In this document: positions 1 through 9,759 of the stretch, piece after piece
Numbering within the stretch: position 1 is the stretch's first letter
Layout: each line of letters begins with the position of its first letter
Source of the DNA: Leishmania martiniquensis
Taxonomy: Eukaryota; Euglenozoa; Kinetoplastea; Trypanosomatida; Trypanosomatidae
Assembly: GCF_017916325.1 (NCBI RefSeq)
Contig: NC_090157.1
Location: 191,001-255,000 of the forward strand
DNA: 64,000 nt
Direction: 5' to 3'
The notes under the pieces: model-generated
Told to the model about the DNA's origin: nothing
Databases searched by the model: none
The model's input: the letters and a program-made list of their open reading frames with translations, nothing else
Program-made: the position numbers and the translations under genes

Positions 1-267
1 TCGATGCTCTCCGGCTGACAGCCTCACAGATTTACCTCATTTCCGCTCAGATGGTAGGGGAGAGAGGGAGCGAGAAAGAGAGACAGCGGGGCATGCACAG
101 AGGTGTGGTGCGCACAGCACCCCAAATACAGAAGCCGAGAAGAGCAGAGGTGCGCACTTCCGTGTGTGTGCGTCCGTGCCACCATCCCTCAAGTACCTCC
201 TGCACGTGCCCCCCACCTCTGCGCAAAAAAAAATAAGGCGACCACACCAGACCCCAAGAAGTTACCT
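1..267. other. gene-free left edge
   Basis: No credible gene. It holds the 3' flank of the kinase gene. A purine-rich run at about 55-92 on the plus strand is a pyrimidine tract in the transcript sense. It could serve trans-splicing of the next gene beyond the left edge. Confidence 0.5.
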
Positions 268-2469
268 TCACGAGTGCCGCTCCTCCCTCACTGCAGCCGC
301 CAGCAGCTCCGCTTGCCGCGCCATGCGCGCAAGAAAGGTGTTTGTGTACAAGCTACGCTCCACCTCCGTGACCTGGAACATGACCAATGGCATGAGACGA
401 CCATTCGGTAGCCGAAGGGCCTCAGATGCACTGCCCTCATCGTCCTTGTGAGGTGGTGCCGTTCCGCTGGCCATTGCCGTGGCAGCATCGCCGTCGGCTA
501 CCGCGACTGGCTGTGTATCCGCAGCGCTGAAAAGGTCATCGAAGAAAGAGTGCTCTACCAACTCGGCAGCGGTGAGTCGCTTCTCAGGCGCGTAGCAGAG
601 CAGCGACGCGACAAGCGTCAACGCCTCCGTCGGTGTATCGGTGGGGAAGAGCATGCGCCATGGTATCGCGCGCACCTTGAGTACATCATAGTACTCTTCA
701 AACAGCGTAGGCGCCACGTCGTCCAGCCTCGCTGCCGTGGCGGTGGACGGGGGCACCGTGTACCCTGTCTTGCAACGCCGAGCATCGGTTGTGGAAGGTG
801 ACGCAGACGACGCCGTCGCCATACCAAGCGAAGACGCCGTCGGAGGCGAGATGCCATCGTCAAGTGCGTCGCGCAGAAAGTCGCCATTACCGTCAACATC
901 GAACTCGCCCTGCCGCGCATCGCCACGCAACTCGACGTCGTCATCGTCATCCTCGGCGTGGTAGTCCAGCTCGAGTTCCAGCCTGCAGGGCTGACCTCCC
1001 CGCATGCCGCCGCCGCCGCGGGCCTCCGAATAAGGGTGGTGGTTGAAGCTCTGGTGGCGGTGCATGGCGCGGGTGCGCAGCAGCGCCTCTGCACACTGGG
1101 GGTTCATGGCGTACATCTCCCGCTTCGACGGCGCCCCCAGCACCTTGAACAGCTCCGTCATTTGATCGACAGAGGTGCAGCCGCGGAAGAGGGGCCTGCC
1201 GGACTCGCGCAAGAGCTCTGCGGCGATGCAGCCAAACGACCACATGTCCACGGCGCATCCGTAGTGCAGTGCACCGAACAACAGCTCAGGAGCGCGGTAG
1301 TAGCGGGAGCAGATGTAGGAGACGTTCTTCTCCTCCGCAGGTCGCATGATCTGCTTCGCGCTGCCAAAGTCACACAGCTGCACGCGGCCCGAGTCGGGGT
1401 CGACAAGGACGTTGGCCGGCTTCAGGTCGCGGTGGCAAACATGACGAGCGTGCATGAAGGCCAACGCCCGGGCCAGCTGAAACAGCACCACCTTCACCCA
1501 GCGCAGGGGAAGGTGGTGGCAAGCGTCGCCACCACCGCTGCAGGTGTTGCCGTGGCCACTGCTGTCGGTGGCGCTGCAGCCAGCGCCGGCTTGCTTTCCT
1601 GACGCCGGAGAGCGTCCTCCCACCCCTTCCTGCAGCGCGCCGGACGACAACTCCACCGGCCGCTGCTCCGGGGAGGTGAGAGGAGATGGCGAGGCGGATG
1701 CGCGCAAGGTCGGCATCTTGTGGAAACGAAAGAAGTACTTCTTCACGTAGGACAGGTCCATCGGCAAGTAGCTCATGACCATCTCGAGATACGTAAACCC
1801 CGGCAGGGGTGCTGTGGGGGCCGGTGAATTGGCGGAGGCCCGGCCGCCGCCGTCACCGCTCCACGGGCAGCGACGCTCTGTAGAGTGGTGCGATGGCAGG
1901 AACCCGAACCCCGCATCAGCACCAGCGGCGTGGGTCATCTCCACCCCAGGCGCCTGCTCCGACGCGGCGGCGTCGTAGGTGACGTAGAAATCGAACAACT
2001 TCACTATATGGGGATGGTGTGAGCCACCCCACAGATGCACATCTTCCATACGGTGCGAGGAGGACAATGCCGACTGAGAAGGGCTGAACGAGACCCCGGT
2101 CGCGCCACCGGTGAACCTCGACGCGCTATCGCTGTCGGGGGCCGTATTAGATGACGGCGGCTGCCGAGGGTCGTCTACGAGAACAGAGTTCAAGATGCTC
2201 ACCTCGCGGTTGTGCAGGCGGGCGTCGTAGTGGACACGCTTGATGGCGACTTTCTCGCCCGAGTGCACTTCCTCCGCGAGAACCACGACGCCGAAGCTGC
2301 CACGGCCCACGTACCGCACGGGTCTGTACACGGGAGTCGTCGTGGGCAACCGCGCTGCATCGTCGCTGCTTATGCTCTTCTGCGTTCGAGGACGAGATGC
2401 AGCTGACATATGCGCAGAAGGGCGAGCGGCCGATAAGCGTCGACGAGGCTGCGGCGGCTTTTCTGACAT
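268..2469 (-). CDS. GSK3: GSK3-type protein kinase, long form (CMGC)
   Basis: Serine/threonine kinase of the GSK3 branch of the CMGC group, 733 residues from the ATG at 2469. Seen: glycine loop GRGSFG (55-60), VAIK lysine 77, HRDLKPAN from 346, DFG 367-369, and the GSK3-like activation segment VSYICSRYYRAPE with the tyrosine at 385. The three residues that bind the priming phosphate in GSK3 appear conserved (Arg88, Arg347, Lys372), so primed substrates are inferred. The catalytic domain is broken by long low-complexity inserts (about 97-149, 165-222 and 255-318) and by an acidic insert rich in Asp/Glu before the final lobe. That makes it about twice the usual GSK3 length and points to the long trypanosomatid paralogue rather than the short one. 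A longer frame to 2724 starts at TTG and was not used. A pyrimidine tract ends only 2 nt upstream of this ATG, so the in-frame ATG at 2409 is an alternative start. Confidence 0.93.
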   Translation of the reverse strand: MSEKPPQPRRRLSAARPSAHMSAASRPRTQKSISSDDAARLPTTTPVYRPVRYVGRGSFGVVVLAEEVHSGEKVAIKRVHYDARLHNREVSILNSVLVDDPRQPPSSNTAPDSDSASRFTGGATGVSFSPSQSALSSSHRMEDVHLWGGSHHPHIVKLFDFYVTYDAAASEQAPGVEMTHAAGADAGFGFLPSHHSTERRCPWSGDGGGRASANSPAPTAPLPGFTYLEMVMSYLPMDLSYVKKYFFRFHKMPTLRASASPSPLTSPEQRPVELSSGALQEGVGGRSPASGKQAGAGCSATDSSGHGNTCSGGGDACHHLPLRWVKVVLFQLARALAFMHARHVCHRDLKPANVLVDPDSGRVQLCDFGSAKQIMRPAEEKNVSYICSRYYRAPELLFGALHYGCAVDMWSFGCIAAELLRESGRPLFRGCTSVDQMTELFKVLGAPSKREMYAMNPQCAEALLRTRAMHRHQSFNHHPYSEARGGGGMRGGQPCRLELELDYHAEDDDDDVELRGDARQGEFDVDGNGDFLRDALDDGISPPTASSLGMATASSASPSTTDARRCKTGYTVPPSTATAARLDDVAPTLFEEYYDVLKVRAIPWRMLFPTDTPTEALTLVASLLCYAPEKRLTAAELVEHSFFDDLFSAADTQPVAVADGDAATAMASGTAPPHKDDEGSASEALRLPNGRLMPLVMFQVTEVERSLYTNTFLARMARQAELLAAAVREERHS

Positions 2470-2471
2470 CG

Positions 2472-2520
2472 CTGGAAGGAGGCGTAAGAGGGGAAGAGAG
2501 AGGGGGGAGGGAGGAGAGGC
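2472..2520 (-). promoter_or_regulatory. putative trans-splice acceptor, kinase gene
   Basis: Purine-rich on the plus strand at 2475-2520, so a pyrimidine tract in the transcript. The first AG after it (CT at 2472-2473 on plus) leaves only about 2 nt before the ATG at 2469. Confidence 0.35.
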
Positions 2521-4389
2521 GAGGCACTGCTGAGACGGCGTCTTCGCCGGTGTGCCATGAACGCGATGGCGCGCTGAATAGGAGCAGCAGAGGCGCTGCA
2601 ACGTGAGAGAGAAGGGGTAACACGCTGGGACGCTCACTGAGGTGCGCACGTGCACCCCCACACGTGCAGAAAAATCTTCAGAGGCTACACACACAGAGAG
2701 AGAGGACGAAAAGGGCTGCAGCAACGGCGATCAGGGCGAGCGAACACGAGAAACAGAACGAGTTCACAGAAGAAAAAAATTAGCCCTCGCCCTGCGCGAC
2801 TTGGAGTGATTGGGGGGGAGTGAAGGTACAATACAAAAGCGAATCAGGATGCCGATGGTGCGTGGGGTTAGATAAAGGGTCCGCGTGATGGGATACTCGT
2901 CGAACAGTGGAGACGGGGGTGGGAGGGGTATAGTGAGCTTGGCTTTGGCGTACTCGCGCCTTCTCCTGTAGAGAGAAACGCTTGTGCGCTTCTCCCCCGC
3001 AACACGCTGATTAGTGCAGTGCGCTTCAAGCGTCAGCAACTTTGGGGAAGAGATACGTGCTGACCGGGTGCGGCAGGGGTGATGGTCGTACGTATGCATG
3101 AGGGTAATTCATGACACGTCAAGCACGAAATTCACGTATTCGAAAGGGAAAGAGAGAGTGGGGAATGGATCCGCAACACAGGCAAGCGGGCAGACGAGGA
3201 AGCAACAAATTGCCAAGTCGATGGGGGCGGCGCGCACCAGTGGAAGAGGAGGAAGGGGTGATGAAGAGGGGAGAGGATACGCGACGCAACGAAAGAGCGG
3301 AGAGGTGGGCTTGCGCCAGAGCATCGGCACACCTAAACCTGCTTGCATTGGAGCTTCTGCATGTGTGAGATACTTGCGCATCACGGCTACCGTACAAGAA
3401 AAAGAAGGTGCGACGGCTGTCTTTGGCATCGAGCGACGCTCGTGTGGAGGAGAGGGGAACCGCAATCCGTAATGGAGCCCAAGCAGTGGACAAATGTCTC
3501 GCACGTGTGTCGAGTGGCCTTTCCGATGAGATGATCCGACATGAGAAGCCACGGGAGAAAAACGGGACGGAAAATGCCCTCTCGCAAATGGCTGCAGTGG
3601 CCGGTTACCAGGCGACAGATCCGGCGGGAGGAGGAGGAGGGGACGAATATGGCACCCCTTTCCCTTAGCCGGCCCCTCACCCCCACACACACACGGTCTC
3701 CCTCCATCCTCCTTTGCCCGTGTGTGCTTACCACCCTTGCCGCATCCTGGCTCTCGGTGTTGCGGTGGCTGCCCCCTTTCTTGCTCCTCCCCCAATCGGG
3801 CTCGGTGTGGGCGTCCCAGACGCCGTTTCTTTTACCTCGTACGTTGGGGGCATCGATGCGCGCGTGCGTCGCGCCTGGACACACCAAAGTCTTCAAAGGA
3901 GGGGGTCGGTAACCACGCACATGCGCGGATTTGTGTGTTTGTGGGGGGGAGGGGGAGGGGGAGGGGGGTCAACACATGCACACATATTCGCCGATGTGCA
4001 GAGGGAAAAAGGGGAAGCGGATGAAAGCCTAGGAGGGGCGGGTGACGTAAGCACCTCAGCCTATGCAAGCATGCTCCCCGCCACCTCCCTCCGCTTCGAG
4101 GGACTCGACAACGCCAGAAGAGGACAGGTATAAAAATACAAAGAAAAAGCACAACGACATCATCTGGACCGTAACAGTGCTGCTGCGCAGCCTAGAGAAA
4201 GGGCTAGGGTGGCCCGCGACAGCGGCACTTGTGCGTACGAGCCGTGGTGTCAAGGGGCAGCCGCAAGAACCCCTCATTGCCTCTCTCGCTTTCTCGCCAG
4301 CACCCCAGTTGATCACCACACTGATTAAGGAAGAGATGCCCACACGGCTTCTGCGAAACCGTAGATGCCGGTGTCGTACGTCGGTGATT
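2521..4389. other. gene-free interval between IWS1-like and kinase genes
   Basis: Low-complexity sequence with alternating purine-rich and pyrimidine-rich patches on the plus strand. Reading frames of up to 228 residues exist on both strands, but they are Pro/Ser/Arg-rich, overlap one another and match no family. It includes a run of G tracts at 3942-3968. It probably holds the 3' UTR of the IWS1-like gene and the 5' flank of the kinase. Confidence 0.6.
3942..3968 (+). repeat. G-tract cluster, possible G-quadruplex
   Basis: Four consecutive G runs of four or more separated by single A residues on the plus strand, which is the template strand here. This meets the usual G4 pattern of four G runs with short loops. 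Confidence 0.6.
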
Positions 4390-5886
4390 TCACCGCCGTG
4401 GATTGATGGTGGCCTTCTCGATGTAGTCGCCCAGCTTGCCGGAAACGTTTGTGATAGTTGCTGCCGGCGGCCGCCACGGAAGCACGCCATTGTAAGATGT
4501 CGGGTCACGTGGGTCGGGCTTCATGAACGACTTCTGGAAGGCTTCCGAGCACGTCTCCAGCACCTCGAACGGCGAGGCCACCGTCGGGTCGCGCTGGCAT
4601 TTCCACACAGCTTTGCTCTTATGGTCGTCCGTCTGGTCCTTCTCTAGCGCACCGCTGATCACTCGACTGAAGGAGGTGAGCAGCTGCACACACCTGCCCT
4701 TGTTCTCGACCGTCTCTTCGTTGTAGCGGCGAAGCGCGTTGAGGGCGCGGCCTAGGTCCGTCTTGATGAGGTGCTCGCGGCTTACACCCATGAATGCCGT
4801 GACGTCCTCCGTCATCGGGATGCTGCCTTCCATTGGTAGAGAAACCAAAATGTCGAGTGCCGCCGTGCGCAGTTCGTATGGCGCGGGATCGGCGCGGTCG
4901 ATGTCGTAGAGCCAGTAGCTCAGCTCCTGAAGGATACCAGCCTCGACCAGCGGCCCCAGCATATACCCCTGTCGACATCGAGCTTGCACGATGCTCTTGA
5001 GAGCCACGCGGTTGAGCGGAAAGGAGTTGGGTTGTGTGTTGCGGCCACTTATGATGTCGTCATCCAGCTGCCGCGCCTTCGCCATTGCCGCGACCAGCTC
5101 CTTAGAAATGGTAACGAGCTCCGCCGCAGTGGATTTGCGCTGCGCCGCCTTCTTGACCACCTTCTCTGTCCGCATTTTGGACTCACGCAAGGCCGCCTTC
5201 TGCAAGCGCGCCTCGATGGCAGCAGCCGCGTCGGAGAGGTCAGCCGCCGGCACGAGCCCAAGCTCGTTCTGCATCTCACTCGCACCGTCTGCCATGTTCA
5301 CGAACATCCCCTCCTCGCCATCGTGGTCCCCGCGCGTCTTCGAACGTTTCTTCTTTCGGCGACTGCTGCCACCTCCCCGCTGATCTTTCCTCGTCGACCT
5401 TTTCTTTGCGTCCCTCCCTTTGCCGCCTTTCCTCTTCTCCGTCTTCGACGCGGTGGCCTTGCGCAGCCGCTTCCACCGCTTGTACAGCCTCTTGCCCAAC
5501 CGCTTCGCCTCCTTCTTGTCACTGATGCGCAGCAGCTCCGCATCGTCCACGTGATCCACCTCCGCGGCTTCGGCGTGCCCGTCAGCGCCAGAGAACGCGC
5601 CACCGTCTCGGAAGTCCACATCATCGCCCGCCTGCTCCTCATCGTTGTTGGCATCGGAGCTGGCGCGGCCGTCTTCGTGATCGTCGCTCTCCTTCGCGGC
5701 CGCATTAGCGGCACGAAGGGCGCGCTCGAAGCTCCAGCCACTGCCGTCATCAGCGAGCGCGCCTGCAGTCGCCTCAATACCAGGGACAGCCGCCAGGTGG
5801 CCGCTAGCCGATCCCAGCTCTTCCTCGCCCGCGTGAACCGGCACTGAGGCAGGTGCCAAGCCTGAAATCGAGTCTTCCTCTTCCAT
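4390..5886 (-). CDS. IWS1: IWS1/SPN1-like protein with TFIIS N-terminal domain
   Basis: 498 residues from the ATG at 5886. The first third is acidic and low-complexity. A very basic stretch follows (Lys/Arg-rich, rough residues 135-195), probably a nuclear localisation signal. The second half has the helical TFIIS N-terminal (LW) fold: a block around LVEAGILQELSYWL, then ELRTAALDILVSLPM, then HLIKTDLGRALNALRRYNEE. Acidic and basic tails around a central TFIIS-N module fit IWS1/Spn1, a partner of Spt6 and RNA polymerase II in elongation. Basis for the name is domain pattern, not alignment; another TFIIS-N protein is possible. The frame continues upstream to 6063, but the codons before 5886 sit beyond the probable splice acceptor at 5921. 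Confidence 0.8.
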   Translation of the reverse strand: MEEEDSISGLAPASVPVHAGEEELGSASGHLAAVPGIEATAGALADDGSGWSFERALRAANAAAKESDDHEDGRASSDANNDEEQAGDDVDFRDGGAFSGADGHAEAAEVDHVDDAELLRISDKKEAKRLGKRLYKRWKRLRKATASKTEKRKGGKGRDAKKRSTRKDQRGGGSSRRKKKRSKTRGDHDGEEGMFVNMADGASEMQNELGLVPAADLSDAAAAIEARLQKAALRESKMRTEKVVKKAAQRKSTAAELVTISKELVAAMAKARQLDDDIISGRNTQPNSFPLNRVALKSIVQARCRQGYMLGPLVEAGILQELSYWLYDIDRADPAPYELRTAALDILVSLPMEGSIPMTEDVTAFMGVSREHLIKTDLGRALNALRRYNEETVENKGRCVQLLTSFSRVISGALEKDQTDDHKSKAVWKCQRDPTVASPFEVLETCSEAFQKSFMKPDPRDPTSYNGVLPWRPPAATITNVSGKLGDYIEKATINPRR

Positions 5887-5920
5887 GCGATGATGCGGAT
5901 GGCACCGCCGCCTAATAATG

Positions 5921-5940
5921 CTAGCGGCAACAAAAAAAAA
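5921..5940 (-). promoter_or_regulatory. putative trans-splice acceptor, IWS1-like gene
   Basis: A run of nine A at 5932-5940 (T run in the transcript) is followed in transcript direction by AG (CT at 5921-5922 on plus). This leaves a 5' UTR of about 34 nt before the ATG at 5886. Confidence 0.5.
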
Positions 5941-6802
5941 GCTGCCAGCCCGGCAGCTCACAGCGGCGTCCTGATGACGGTGACCCGCTCGCAACACGTG
6001 CCCGTCTGGGGGAGAAGGGAAAGTGCCAGGGACGAGGCCGTATCGCCGGCCCCAGGCCAACAATCCACTGTGTTTGGGGCGTGGGCGTCGGGGCTAGTGT
6101 ACCCGGTGAATGAGTCCGGAGGCGGTTGGTCTAGCGCGGCGGAGAGAGGGGACCGTCGGCGTACATCGGTAAACAGACGCACACATTTACCCAAGCAGAT
6201 AAGCAGGCACACACGCACATGCCAGCCACGCACAAGGACGGACACGTGGAAAGGTGTAGGCGTCGGGAACGATGGCGATGAAGAGCGAAAGACATGGGTG
6301 AGAAGCGAGTGAGCGAGAGAGGCCATGCGCATAAGGTGTCCGACGGCATTCTGCTGCTCTTTAGAAGCGCTAGTGAAGAAGTAACCATCTCGGCGGAAGA
6401 ATTCCTCGAACCAATGAACACGTCAGCAATCTAACCGTACAATCCGTGTACGCGGCAGACAGGCGTGAGGAGAGCCGTTGGTCAGGGAAAAAAAAGGAGA
6501 GGAGAGGACGCGACAACAAAGGTCGGATGACGTCACTACTGCCTCACCCCTCTCCCCTTCCCCATGGGCACACGAACACGTACACTCGCGCCTCCGTATC
6601 CTCACCGCTGCGAAGATGAGCTCGCTTGAGGCGAGCTACAGATTTGAGCGAGTGAGACGCCGTGGTAGCCGGCTGGGGCTGGCCCTTACCAGGCCACATA
6701 CACAAAACACATGCGTGCGCACCAACACCGCCAGCGGGTTTTGGGCGCCAACTACAGATACTCTGTCGTCGTCGTCGTCGCCCTCCGTGGTCACTACGCG
6801 GT
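5941..6802. other. gene-free interval
   Basis: No supported gene. Short overlapping frames only. Purine-rich plus-strand patch around 6480-6515. Confidence 0.6.
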
Positions 6803-8761
6803 CTACAGGTGCCGCCACTGGGAGCTTCGCACCCATGCCCCAGTGTAGTGGAGACTGCTGGGCCCTCTGGAGGAGATGCTCAGGACTCCCGATGACCGAC
6901 GCGATCCACGAGATGGGGCCCATAGGGATTCACTAGAAGTGCTTTGGCGGTCGGGCAGGAGGTTATCAGCGGCGCCGACCCGTGCGTCCGCAGCTTCGCC
7001 AACGCACGTCTTCATGAGGTGCACGCGGTACCTCCATGCCACGCTGGAAGGAAGCAGAAGCTCATCCTGCAGTGATGTCGCGCCGCACCATGCACCGCAC
7101 GCCTGCAGGTTGCGGTCGCCGTGACGCAGCGGGCCCCAAACGGCATCCCATTCGACGTAAGCTACAGATAACTGCACATCATAGAGGGAAACAGCCGATG
7201 AATGCGAGAACAACGAACACGCTGAGTGCTCACCTACGCTCTCCGCTCGCGCCGCTTTCCTCCCTGGCTGGCGAGCTACTGCACCGCCGACTTGGCTGGA
7301 GCTCTTCATCGACGTCTCCTTCAGAGGCCATAACGCCGGCGAGACGGGCGCCGCAGTAGGCGGATGCACGTGGGGAGAACGCAGTCGCTGGACGAGGTCT
7401 GAAGCGGCCAGCACTGTCGAAGGGGATGGCAAGGCAGCGCACATGTCGCTTTCTTTACGGGGATGCTGGTCTAGCAGTGGGCCCGCGGAAGGCAGACAAG
7501 CAGCTGGCAACGAGCGAGCCCAGCGAGCGCTACTATCCATCGCCACGCTCGCCCCCCCTTCCAACACCATCACCGCACACTTGAGACGACGCTGCAGAAG
7601 GCACAGCAGGTAATGGGGAAGCAGAATAACCTGACCCGATGCGCGCTCGAGCAGCGCTGGCGTCGAGAGGGAACCCATAAACCCCTCCACAATACACAAC
7701 GGCACGATGTCTGCCTGATCCGGGGTGCAGACACGCGCAGGAGTCGGGGGCGATGCAGCCACAGAAATAACTGTCAGAGGTGCGGCAGACGTCTCGGCAG
7801 CAGAGGTGGATGCCACTCCACCAGATTCCGTCAAAGGCGACGAGGACGGAAACACTCGCTCGCCTGCCACCCTCGGCTCACTCGCCGAACTCAGCCGCCC
7901 ACTGTCGCGTGGACTTGCCACAGGAGACAGAGCTGAAGATAGCGAATCGGGTGCGACTGCAGAAACTGCACCCTCTCGAGGAGCAGCTTCGGCGGCGATG
8001 GTGGGGAACGTGTACGCCTGGCAGACGGCGTAGAGGTCGTCCATGGACGTGCAGGGGAGCACCTCCACTCGCTGGACAGCGTCCAGAACCGCTTGCTGAC
8101 GCGCACGCAGTAGGGCGTCTGAGCTAAGCGACTGCAACGGTGGCACGGGCGGCACGGTGCATGCAGAAGGTGAAGGAGTGCATCCCGCACAGCCGACCTG
8201 CCTGGCATACTGGGCATTGTGCCGCTCTGCTGTGTCGGCCTGTCCCGCACTGCGTGCCTCTTGCTGCAGTCGCTGAAGCGCCACCCACTGCCCTTCCACA
8301 GTCACCGCAAACCTTGCCAGCGAGAACGCCTGGCGCGTGGGGGCGCTGAGGAACAGCACACGACCGCCTCGAAGCGCGTGTGCGGCGGCTACTTCGTACG
8401 CGAGGCGCTGCTCGGCCGCTGGTGGCTCAAGAGAAGAGAAAAGCGCTGACTCGCCGGTCGCGGATGGCCGCGGTGCCGAAGTCATCGATGGCACCGCGGC
8501 AGCGGCACTGGTCACCAAACAGACGGAATTCACTCCGAGCTCAGCGCACGTGTCGCCTCTGGCAACATTGGACGCTGCTGCCCGTGAAAGGGGCGCTATA
8601 CCTTTATCGGTGTTGCCGTGGACTTCGCCGTCAACGTGCTGCAACGTGAAGACGTGCAGGGGTAATAGCTGCACCGGGATCGCATGCAGCCGATGGACAA
8701 CCGACCTACCACTCTCGCGGCGACGGTAGCGAGGTCGGGTGGAGGCGGCAGTGGCGGACAT
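6803..8761 (-). CDS. conserved-looking unknown; possible Walker-less Rad51/XRCC2-like protein
   Basis: 652 residues, ATG at 8761 confirmed. No family is certain. The order of segments resembles a RecA/Rad51-paralogue core: a strand at about 79-85 where the P-loop strand would be; RGGRVLFLSAP (131-141) like the Walker-adjacent 'vlyidte' strand; RVEVLPCTSMDDLYAVCQAY (231-250) like the next strand-helix pair; IVPLCIVEGFMGSLS (rough residue 350) in the place of Walker B; a helix-strand block ending LKCAVMVLE; and near the C-terminus AWRYRVHLMKT like the late 'tRl.l.k' strand. No GxxxxGKT/S motif is present, and the usual Walker B Asp is not obvious. Ser/Ala/Pro-rich linkers separate the segments. 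If correct, it would be a recombination accessory protein of the XRCC2, SWSAP1 or Psy3 sort. Alternative: an unrelated kinetoplastid-specific protein. Confidence 0.85.
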   Translation of the reverse strand: MSATAASTRPRYRRRESGRSVVHRLHAIPVQLLPLHVFTLQHVDGEVHGNTDKGIAPLSRAAASNVARGDTCAELGVNSVCLVTSAAAAVPSMTSAPRPSATGESALFSSLEPPAAEQRLAYEVAAAHALRGGRVLFLSAPTRQAFSLARFAVTVEGQWVALQRLQQEARSAGQADTAERHNAQYARQVGCAGCTPSPSACTVPPVPPLQSLSSDALLRARQQAVLDAVQRVEVLPCTSMDDLYAVCQAYTFPTIAAEAAPREGAVSAVAPDSLSSALSPVASPRDSGRLSSASEPRVAGERVFPSSSPLTESGGVASTSAAETSAAPLTVISVAASPPTPARVCTPDQADIVPLCIVEGFMGSLSTPALLERASGQVILLPHYLLCLLQRRLKCAVMVLEGGASVAMDSSARWARSLPAACLPSAGPLLDQHPRKESDMCAALPSPSTVLAASDLVQRLRSPHVHPPTAAPVSPALWPLKETSMKSSSQVGGAVARQPGRKAARAESVGEHSACSLFSHSSAVSLYDVQLSVAYVEWDAVWGPLRHGDRNLQACGAWCGATSLQDELLLPSSVAWRYRVHLMKTCVGEAADARVGAADNLLPDRQSTSSESLWAPSRGSRRSSGVLSISSRGPSSLHYTGAWVRSSQWRHL

Positions 8762-9759
8762 GTGAGAAAGGTTATGGGGGGCGTACGCACAGCTGCGCAG
8801 CTACGCTTTTAGTTTGGTTCACTTGTTTTCGGCTCTTCCCGGAGACCGGCAGCGAGGTACTCCTGTGCTCCTACAGTATGTCTAAGTGCACGTGTGTCTG
8901 TAAATGTGAGGAGGCCGTGCTACTCTATGAATCTGTGCCTGCTGGCTTCCAGCTCGTTGTTGCGGTGCACCCTTATCAGCGATGCCGGCGAGTCGGGGCC
9001 CACCTCGTGCAAACCTCCTCAGAGGTATGGCGCCTGCACACCAGCTGCGGCAACGTACATACACGCTCACCCGCACGCGCGTACACGGAGACACGTACGA
9101 CGAAAACGCCCGCTCATAAGGCTCAGAAGAGTCCCGTGTGGAATAGATAAGACCAATACAATGGCAGTGCACAGCATGGCCAAGAATGTGCACAACTGCA
9201 GCAGGTCTCGCGAAAAGTCACCTGCTGCTTCCAATGCAACAGGCTGCGCCCAAGCAAGAGCGCGTGACCAGTAGCCACGGTGCTGAAAGGGGAGCATGGC
9301 TCTCAGGTGACGCCGGAACAGTGTCGGTCGCCTCGCAGTGGCTGCTGAGCTCTCCTAATACCACTACCCGCCACCTCGCACTTCATCCATGCCACCAAGC
9401 CTGAGTGCAAATGTGTGCCCGCTTGTGGACGGGAGGTTCTGATGCAGTTTTTCTTGATGTTTCGTGCGGTCGGTGACAGCACATCCCAATAAGCACGTGA
9501 AAGAGACGGTCCGCCTTCCCTAACCCTACTGCCCCACCATACCGTCTACAGGAAGAGAACGGGAAAGGGAAAGACCTGAGTCGGATGAGGGAGAGGAGGA
9601 GGGGGGCAGGGGGGCAGACACGCCTAAGCAGAGAAATAAAATGATCAGAGGGCCTGCATCTCTGTGCACTATTCGCAGACAAGTGCTTTCACCACCTCAG
9701 ACGCTGACTCCGCGGCGCCCTCTCGGGCGCTCCTCCCCTCTTAACGCCACGCCTTCGCT
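8762..9759. other. gene-free interval
   Basis: About 1 kb with only short, unconvincing reading frames. Purine-rich plus-strand tract at about 9550-9620. It contains the 3' flank of the TBC gene. Confidence 0.6.

Noticed and set aside
3109..3795. 228-residue minus-strand frame
   Set aside because: Spacer composition, overlapped by several frames on both strands, no conserved pattern.
4984..5847. 287-residue plus-strand frame
   Set aside because: Exactly antisense to the IWS1-like gene; its Leu/Arg/Ala composition follows from codon use of the sense strand.
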